A stretch of 64,000 bases of DNA from Lunularia cruciata (Eukaryota > Streptophyta > Marchantiopsida > Lunulariales > Lunulariaceae). The notes beneath the pieces are model-generated. The model did not search any database. It saw nothing but the letters and a program-made list of their open reading frames with translations, and was not told the origin of the DNA. Where the stretch lies: contig OX419755.1 of assembly GCA_948567375.1 (NCBI GenBank), positions 2,547,001 through 2,611,000 on the forward strand, given 5' to 3'. Shown piece by piece: positions 56,157 to 64,000 of the stretch. The position numbers and the translations under genes are program-made. The number at the start of each line of letters is the position of its first letter. Positions within the stretch are counted from its first letter, which is position 1.

Positions 56157-57084
56157 GAGTATGGTAGAGGGATATAGGATTCATGAGATCTTTTACTTAC
56201 ATGAGTTTTGATTTAATATGGACTTTAGAAAGGACATGGGTTGAGTTAGTAGAGGCACATAAAACTTTAGAGTTGGTGAAGACTGAGCTAGAGGAGGCTT
56301 ATGAGGATGTTAGGACCTTTCTTTGGGATGAGATATAATGAGATTCACTACTTTGGTGCATATTGGGACCCAAACTCAAGAGAAGACACAAGAGATCCAT
56401 TCTCATAATATACATGTGTTAGAGGTTGAGATGAAAACATCAAAGGATATACAAGAGGCTTCTAAAGCTCAACTACATACTCAAAATCATACTACTAAGC
56501 CTTCATAGGCTCCTATGGCTTAGACTCCTAGGACCCACACTTTTACTCAAACTTCACATGCTCTAAGGACTCAAACTCCTAAGATACACACTCATACTCA
56601 TACTTCACATACCATTTTCACTTTGATTGGAGGGCCTAGGGAGGAGCAATATGCAAATAGGTAATATGCATATTGTTGCTTCAGGACTGATGGTTTTAGA
56701 TAATCTCTCATCCCCTCTAAAATTCAAGGATCTCTTGAGGAGTTTAGGTAGCTTCAAGAGGGGAAGATGGCTTTGAGGGATGAGTTATCTAGACTTAGAC
56801 ATCTAGGAGAGAGGATTGCCTTATCTAGAAACTTCACTCCTCTTATCCTTTACCATATAGATACAAAGAGGAAGATACTAGTATCTAAGATTGGTTGTAT
56901 GGTGGATATTAGGTGGACTCAACATCCTCTTTGTGGGTAGTGATATGGGACTACACATGCTCTTGGATGGGAGATCTATGGAGTGAGAAGTGTCTTTTGG
57001 GATATCCCATAGCTAGGAGTTAGGGAGTTTGTAGAGTATTGTGTGTCATACTTTGAGATGATACTTTGGACAAGTACGTGACAA

Positions 57085-59140
57085 CTTAGTGTTGATATAC
57101 TTAAAGTACAGTCAAGAAGAAAAATTCAATCCCACAAAGACACTATTTGGAAATGCCTAAGAATGAAGCAAACACACAATTGTCACCAAATCTCAATTCA
57201 TTCATTATTTCTTGTTTAACCTCTTGGGCAAGAACCACTCCTAGAAGATGGTAGTATCACCCTTTATGGCACACTACAACAAAAGGAAAAAACAAAATCA
57301 CTTTCACTCTAAGATCGAGTCAAGATTCCTCTTGAAGGTGATGGTTTGTTCAACTCCAAGTGCCACTTCACTCCAAAGACACAATCCTTGAAAATTTGTT
57401 CTACCCTTCCTAAAAGATACAACTTTTAAGACTGAATGGCATGCTAGTCCTTGCCTAAGATTTTGATTCCATGGTGATGCTTGTGTAGTGAGCTTCCTAA
57501 TCCACTCACTGCATAAGTTCACTCCTTCAAATCATTTAACGCACACCTTGATTAGGGGCAAGTACCTACTTGGCACTATGCATTGAAGACCTACAATGAA
57601 ATTCCTCACCTTTATGCTTTCTTAGCCATTGAACACCATACAAAATGAAGGATATAGAACTTGCAAAGAAGTAGGATCACTCTTTATTGGTAATTGAAGT
57701 TTGCATTACACAAGAAAAAAAGTGCTAATAACACTCAATATTATATTCTTATTTGGCTTTGGGCTAAAGGAATTAGAATCCCTAGTGAATCCCAAAAATT
57801 CCTTATCTAAATTTTCCATCATTGCTTTTGACTATCCTAATCCTATTTATCCTAATCATTTGCAAAAGGATTAGGCTCTTATACATATCAAGGGAGATAC
57901 CAGACCTCACCTATTCTATTTTTAGTGTACAACCTTGAGTACATATACAAACCCAAGGTTCCGGAAATATATACACAACTCTAAACAACAATAACTCTAA
58001 ATGTAGACACTACTAGCCTACTTGAAAGGCTTGACTTCTATACAACTCTAAGTATCTAAACCTTGCCAAAGAATGCTTGCCTTACCAAAGGAATTCCTTT
58101 TGGGGAGTGCCTTGGACTAAATTTATTGGGGGTAAAGGACTTCATTCACTTCTTAGGTACCTAATTAGTTGGTCTATTTGTGCCTAATACCTATCTATCT
58201 CTAGCAAGTAATTTTGGCACACTTCATTGAAATTCTTGTATGAGTGCTCCTTCAAGTGCAAGGACAAGCTTTCCATTTGTTCGCTATCATAGGTCTGATT
58301 TTGTAAGAATTTGACCTGCATCTTTAATTCATGGAGTTTTGTTCTCAAGGTGCACATTGCTCCACCTTTTTAAGCATCTCCAGGAACAAGGCTTGGGTCC
58401 TCTTTGAGTTGGTATATTGCCTTCAATTGGTCTTCTTCTGTCTACTTTGATTGTCTACTTCATTTTTCCTTTTGATCTTCCAACCCTTGGAGGCTTTTTG
58501 TGTGATTAAATCTCTCTTCTTCTACCTCCTTGGTGAGATGTTCTAGTTGCACTAATACATTCTTTGGGTACTCCTACATCTACAACTCCAAAGTTACTAC
58601 TTGATCATATTTTGAGTAGTGTAGTCCACCACATCAGGGCACTTGGCTTAGTACTAAGGCAACAAGACCTCTAACTTATGCAATGCCAACAAAATAAATG
58701 AAGCTTGAGTGTCTGGGCACTTGCACTAACTTGGAACTTGTTGGTACCTTTTGTACTTTGATCTGTACTTTGGGTATAGCCTCAAGAAGATCATTCACAA
58801 TGTTGACCTTCTCTTCTTCTTTGGCTTTGTCAATGATGCAATCTTCTTCCTTTGTATGGTTGGTCCTTGGCTTCCTCTTCTTTCCCTATCAAAGTTCTTG
58901 GTACTTTGAGCACTTGGCCCAATTTTAAATCTCTATTGTGGCTTCTTCTTCTTGCATATTAGGACTCAATGGTGCTTGCTCTAGCACCACCACTTCTTTC
59001 ATCATGTGCTCTTCTTCATCTGCAAGGCACTCTTCCATATTTTAGTCCAACACTTGCAGAGTAGATTGGGCATCCTCCTAGGTTTCTTGTCCTTTTCCCT
59101 TTTCTCCTAAAGAAGAGGTTGATCCTTGGAGAGTGCAGGA
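57085..59140 (-). repeat. R-family repeat, copy R6 (3' portion)
   Basis: A minus-strand copy. The tail lies at about 57085-57250 (complement of AACCTCTTGGGCAAGAACCA). The non-coding middle at 57400-57800 matches 6650-7020 of R1 in complement, for example the TTGATTAGGG and CACTCCTTC-type blocks. The coiled-coil relic lies at about 58170-58880, and an acidic N-terminal linker at 58890-59130. The order matches R1, R2 and R4. It is interrupted at 59140 by element A4 and resumes at 63706. Confidence 0.68.
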
Positions 59141-59553
59141 TGTAAAAGACCGATTCCGAGGAGAGAAATAGGAGAATAGAAACTCACATTGGGACACTTG
59201 AATGAGGGAAATCTCCAAATGCCTAGCATGAGCTTCGGCTTTGGTATTTATAAGTAATATACAAGGCCCTTGAGAGGCTTCTCAAGAAGCTTCCTTGAGC
59301 CACTTTCTTAGAGTGCAAGCCAAGTTAACTAGGAAGCTTCTCAAGAAGCTTCCTTCTAGAAGTTGCCTACTTGGCGTGCAAGCTAAACTAGTTAGAAGCT
59401 TCTAGAAGCTTCCTTCTAGAAGCTACCTGCTTGGAGCACAAGTTAACTAGTTGGGAAGCTTCCTAGATGCTTTTGGAATATTTTGGGCTAATTTGGCTTA
59501 TTCTTTGCTTCGTTAGCCTTACTAACTATGTTGCTAAACTCCATACTGTTACG
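59141..59553 (-). repeat. 3' LTR of A4 (family A)
   Basis: Plus-strand ends are TGTAAAAGACCGATTCC and ATACTGTTACG. It holds the exact 18-base palindromic array GAAGCTTCTAGAAGCTTC at 59395-59412, and the TATA complement near 59246. Confidence 0.94.
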
Positions 59554-62500
59554 AATTCCTCCACCACTAGTTGGTGACATTCTCGTTGCCATTGAAACTT
59601 CAAACTCCTGGATGGCCGTCTGGGTATTCTAGAGGTGAGAAAGAGGTTCCCATGTGGCATCATGAAAGGGATACCCTTTCCAAAGGACCTTGTACTTTGT
59701 TTGTTGGCGGCATCCTCGTTGGATGTGGCGACGTGCAAGGATACGATCAACTTCATACTCCTCATGATTATTGATAGAGATTGGGGTAGGAGGAGGTTGG
59801 AATCAAAAGGAGAAAGAAGAGGGATTATGAACAAAGGGTTTCAACTTAGAAACATGAAAGACAGGGTGGATGCACATATGAGGAGCAAAGCAAGTCGATA
59901 AGCAACAGGAGAAACAATTTGGGTGACATCAAAAGGTCCTATCCAATTAGGAGTAAGTTTACAAACTTGGGTATCAAGTAGGAGGGGTAGATTTCTAGAG
60001 GATAACATAACTTTATCACCAACTTCAAAGGTGAGATCATGACGATGATGGTCTGCATATTGTTTTTGACAATTTTGAGCAACAAGGAGGTGAAATTTGG
60101 CTTGTTGGAGAGATGTGGAGATGGTGGTCAAGAAGGTTGAAGTATGGGGGACTTAAGATGGAGGAGGAGAAAGAAGATAATCTGGGACAAGCAGATCTTG
60201 GCCAAAATTGAGAAAGAAAGGAGAGAATCTGGTGCTTGCTTGTTTAGAATTGTTGTATGCAAACTCCGCAGTTGCAAGACATTCATCCCAATTGGTATGG
60301 TGAATGTTGACGAAGGCACAAAGCATATCTTCCAAGGTGCAATTTGCATGTTCAATTTGGCCATCAGTTTGAGGATGAAAGGCTGTGGACAAAGCAAGCT
60401 TGGTGCCAAGTAGTTAGAAGAGTGCTTGCCAAAACTTTCCGTTGAAGCAAGGATCACGGTCGGAGATGAGTACACATGGCATCCCATGATGTTTGAAGAC
60501 ATTATCAAAGTAGAGTTGCGCCAAGGTTGGAGCATCCACAATATCAACCGTTGGTGCCAAATGGATTTGCTTACTGAGCTTATCCACAAACACCACAATT
60601 GTTGTGTGACCTTGTTGTGTCTTGGGTAAGGAGGTGATGAGATCTAAGCTCACATGTTCCCAACGAGTAGCTAGAATGGGAAGTGGCTGAAGGAGTCCAC
60701 TCGGCTTCTAGTTACTGGCCTTGTTACGTTGACAACTCTCACATGATCGGACAAAGTCCCAAACATCTAGTGTCATGTTGCGCCACCATCATTGGCATTG
60801 GAGGGTGCCCAAGGTCTTGTCCACTCTATGTGACTAACTATTGGTAAATCATGGGCTTTTTGAAGGTACACAAGTCAAAGATCACCTTTGGCTAGAATAT
60901 AGATCTGGTCCATATGGAATAGAAGGCCTTCCTTGAAGGAGAAGGTGTTGTACTCCTTGTTGCATGTTGTCAAACAACCATGTACCATTTGGAAGAAAGG
61001 TCTTGTTGTAGAGCTGATTGAAACTTGTTATGGACCTTGGGGTCAATTGACACCATTGTAATTGCCACCGTGATGAGAGGAAGAGCCTTCAGATTAGGTT
61101 GTCATGATAGAGCATCAGGGATGATGTGGAACCAACCTGGTTTGTACTCAAGTTTGATGTCAAACAACTGGAGTTGCTCTTCCCATTGATGACTTTGACT
61201 CTTTATGTGCTCCAAGTGTAGGGTTTGCAATAATGGCTTGTGATCAGTTTGCATGATCACTTGTTTCCCCAAGAGATAATGCCTCCATACCTTGGTGGCA
61301 TATACCATTGCAAGTTGTTCCTGATCTTGAGTAGAGTAATTTATTTCAGCTATATTTAGTCGGCAAGACACAAAGGCAATGGGATGTAGTCCATTTGGGA
61401 ATTCCTATTGCAACACAGCTCCAATTGCAAAGTTAGAAGCATCAAAATCAACCACACAAGGTAGTTGAGGATCATATTGTTGAAGAATGGGTCTTGAAGA
61501 CACCATATGCTTTAACTTCTAGAAGCTTCTTCATGCTTGGTGGTCCATTGGAAGCTCAAGTTCTTTCCTAAGAGGTTAGTCAATGATGCAACCACGTGAG
61601 CATAATAGTGGATGAACCATCGGTAAAAACTGGCCAATCCATTGAATGCCTGTACTTTTGTAGCATCCTTTGGGGTAGGCCAATCAGTAATGGCCTTGAT
61701 ATTCTCTTCTTCCATCTTGATCCCCTCTGATGAGATCTTATGACCCAAGAAGGTAACCTCCTTTTGCCAAAAGGCATAATTTGTTGTCGAGTCCAATTGA
61801 TTTGAACCTTATGACATTCAAGCCAAGGTAGACCCAAAATGATATCATAGTGTAGAGGTGCCACTACAAACCTCATACACTCCAAATACTCCTTCCCAAT
61901 CTTGAAGGTAACAAGATGCGAGGTGCGGAATGCAGAACCCTTCCTACCATCCGCCATCATCAAACTACTTCAAATCACCGGCTTGTTAAGAATACCCAAT
62001 TCCTTTGCTACTTGCAATGACATGCAATTCTCTGAACTTCCAAAATCAACCAAAATCCTACAACCTTGATTAGATATACTACCTTGCAAGTGAAGCAAAC
62101 TTGCATAGGTCAAGCCTTCAATCCCATTGGAACTAATGAAGCTCGTTGTAGGTGGCTTGAAATCTCCTAGTGAGATTCCTTGTTTCCCCGATCATTCCGC
62201 TCCACAACCTTCACCTAGGCAACTTGTTGAGTTCGTCCATTCTTGAGTGAACATTCAGCAATGCGAGGCCCCAATTTGTGACAATAAAAACAACCACCAT
62301 GTTGTCGTCTTTCTCTCTATTTGCCATGCCAAGTGGTCTTTGTTGAATGGCATCAATCTCGATTGGTGCTGGCTTCTCCACTTGTGTGTAGTGTATTGGT
62401 AGGCTCTATGGAGGTCAAGGTCGAGACCAAGTTGTTGCCACCAAGGAATCAAAATTTATGGCCAACCGCATAGCTTCCTACAAGTGTTGTGGCTCTTGCA

Positions 62501-63326
62501 TGGTTACCTCTTATTTGGTTCTCTCCTTCAAGCCCCTCACAAATTGATCTAGAGCTTCACCTTCCAATATATCTTGAATTTGCATGATGATATTTTGGAA
62601 TTGTGTGATGTAACTTCTTACAAAGCCAATTTGTTTCAACTCTACCAACTAATCCCATGCAGCTTGTGTGGCATTTATAGCTTTGAACCGACTAATATTG
62701 CGCTCTTGAATTACGCACATGTCAAGATTGGTGCAACAATTTGTTGTTCAACTTGCTCTATTTGGAATCTCCACCATAGCTTTGCTACTCCGTCCAATTG
62801 GCTAGAAGCCAAGAGAATCTAGTTTTGCTCATCTTGTAGATTGGTAGCTTCAAAATAACGTTCACAATCAGACACAAAATTCTCCACTGCACCCAAAGGT
62901 TCTTGCCTTCAAATACCTTAGGTTTAGGGAATCTGATCTGATCTTCTCCTTCTCGAATTGGAACTCTCTACACCTACTCTTGTAGCCAAAGATCTCATTC
63001 ATCCAACAATCAAGTAAGGTGCTTGATTTGTTGTTGCATAGTAAGGATAACATTGGGTATTGCCGCCATGGTTGCTTCTCTATCACACCACTCCCAATCT
63101 ATCTAATTTATTAACGCATAAAATCAGCATGTCACCGTTCTCCATAAGTTACAACCGGAAGCACCAAGGGTTCCTCAGATATGATGATCATATGCAAAAA
63201 ATATTGTCCAAAGTGCAAGGTGATGAATGGTGTGAAATGATGCTTGGGTAGTATTTGTATGCAAAAGTCCCAATGGTTTGGTGGAAGTGGATTTGGTAGT
63301 CCATAAATTCCATCCATCCCATTCCT

Positions 63327-63338
63327 GCTCTGATACCA
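63327..63338 (-). promoter_or_regulatory. Primer binding site of A4, tRNA-Met(i) type
   Basis: The plus-strand GCTCTGATACCA is the complement of TGGTATCAGAGC, one base inside the 5' LTR. Confidence 0.95.
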
Positions 63339-63339
63339 A

Positions 63340-63705
63340 TGTAAAAAACCAATTCCAAGGAGAGAAATAGGAAAATGGAAACTCACATTGGGACACTTGA
63401 ATGAGGGAAAACTCCAAATGCCTAGCATGAGCTTTGGCTTTGGTATTTATAGGTAACATACAAGGCCCTTGAGAAGCTTCTCAAGAAGTTTCCTTCTAGA
63501 AGCCGCCTACTTGGCATGCAAGCTAAGCTAATTAGAAGCTTCTAGAAGCTTCGTTCTAGAAGCTACCTGCTTGGGGTGCAAGTTAACTAGTTGGGAAACT
63601 TCCCAAGAAGCTTCCTAGATGCTTTTGGAATATTTTGGGCTAATTTGGCTTATTCTCTACTTTGTTAGCCTTACTAACTTTGTCGTTACACTCCATACTG
63701 TTACA
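63340..63705 (-). repeat. 5' LTR of A4 (family A)
   Basis: Plus-strand ends are TGTAAAAAACCAATTCC and ATACTGTTACA. It holds the same 18-base array GAAGCTTCTAGAAGCTTC at 63535-63552 and the TATA complement (GGTATTTATAGG) near 63441. Confidence 0.94.
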
Positions 63706-64000
63706 CATGACCTTGCTCCTTTTTTTCCTTGTCTTCATCTACTTTAGTGTCTTCAACTTCATCTTTTGAAGAGGACACTTCAACAATCTAAGGACTTTCC
63801 TTTGACTTCTTTGTTGGAGGAAGTGGCTTCTTCTTTGATGTGGTGTTCTTCCTCTATGGAGACTTTGGCAAGGCCAATTCTTCATCTTTAAGCATGAATT
63901 TTCATGTCTCTGCTAACTTAGCATTGACCAGCCAATGTAGGCAATGTGGACTCGTAGGTGGCACCTCGTTTGTCTTCAAAGTCTTGGTGCAAGAGCTTGC
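63706..64000 (-). repeat. R-family repeat, copy R6 (5' portion)
   Basis: R6 continues past A4 to the window edge. The minus strand reads a basic block (KKPTKKSKESP) followed by an acidic Lys/Glu/Asp run (SSKDEVEDTKVDEDKEKKEQ), matching the N-terminal region of R2 at 14033-14323. The R protein relic thus spans the A4 insertion. Confidence 0.65.

Larger units (their letters stand above)
54116..57080 (+). repeat. S-region, copy 2
   Basis: The homologue of 41686-43680, but longer. It begins with an open stretch (54116-54328, unknown), then DLKIAIGMKYLHPHAS (near 54396) and ILIHIFVERGFMGGED (near 55172), which occurs again near 55265 as a local duplication. A 75-base coding-type repeat (55857-56156) follows. 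Then comes a Thr/His/Gln-rich stretch (about 56340-56620, TQTQEKTQEIHSH) and a charged segment ending near 56930 (GKMALRDELSRLRHLGERIA). Stops are scattered. The overall form (charged helical, Thr-rich linker, charged helical) is not one that I recognise. Confidence 0.5.
59141..63705 (-). mobile_element. Chromovirus family A with both LTRs (A4)
   Basis: A minus-strand element of 4565 bases with both ends present. Reading on the minus strand: 5' LTR 63705-63340, primer site 63338-63327, gag about 63320-62100, protease about 61980-61790, the 3' part of reverse transcriptase about 61790-61510, RNase H about 61400-61100, integrase about 60900-59850, chromodomain about 59800-59590, purine tract 59566-59554 and 3' LTR 59553-59141. 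It is flanked by CAGGA (59136-59140) and CATGA (63706-63710), a 5-bp target duplication with one difference. It is broken, with several breaks, and shorter than A2. Confidence 0.94.

Noticed and set aside
1-64000. tRNA or rRNA genes and organelle inserts
   Set aside because: I searched by eye for the T-arm GGTTCRANYCC with a matching acceptor stem and for conserved rRNA and plastid gene words, and found none. A covariance-model scan would be needed to exclude decayed copies.

Overview
The window reads as intergenic DNA from a large, repeat-rich land-plant nuclear genome. The grounds are nested chromodomain-bearing Ty3/gypsy elements (chromoviruses) with a tRNA-Met-type primer site, a Ty1/copia relic, a LINE, PIF/Harbinger transposase relics, long AT-rich spacers and few CpGs in the repeats. 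I cannot place it to genus. A conifer, fern, lycophyte or bryophyte is as plausible as an angiosperm. I found no intact, recognisable host gene, no tRNA or rRNA, and no organelle or bacterial DNA.

Layout. 1-4.8 kb is a three-level nest: chromovirus family A lies in chromovirus family B, which lies in a Ty1/copia element. 5.2-7.2 kb is the first copy (R1) of a repeat I call R, which carries a charged coiled-coil coding relic and ends in a conserved tail. 7.2-10.8 kb is unassigned and holds a perfect 23-bp-arm hairpin. 10.9-14.3 kb is R2 (minus strand), split by a solo family-B LTR. 14.6-17.2 kb is R4 (plus strand), split by a solo family-A LTR. 17.2-25.5 kb is a spacer with more CpG, short LINE 3' tails, three tandem duplications and possible remnants of host exons. 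25.5-33.7 kb holds minisatellites, a decayed LINE and a 188-codon repeat-containing frame with a hydrophobic N-terminus.

33.7-43.7 kb and 51.4-57.1 kb are two copies of one arrangement: a PIF/Harbinger transposase relic, then a purine-rich leader, then a region I call S. A family-A chromovirus (36207-41680) sits inside the first copy with two LTRs, a primer site and a perfect 5-bp target duplication. 45.5-49.3 kb joins a 3' part of a family-B element to a 5' part of a family-A element. 57.1-64 kb is R6 (minus strand), split by another family-A chromovirus (59141-63705).

The oldest layers are the copia element, R, S, the LINE and Harbinger. Families A and B are younger and inserted into them. 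Five family-A/B insertions show 5-bp target duplications or reading-frame context that fix the order. The signals most worth following are the heat-shock-element-like palindromes upstream of the TATA box in family-A LTRs, the unexplained R family, the repeated Harbinger-leader-S order, and the 21-residue repeat frame at 32910-33476.
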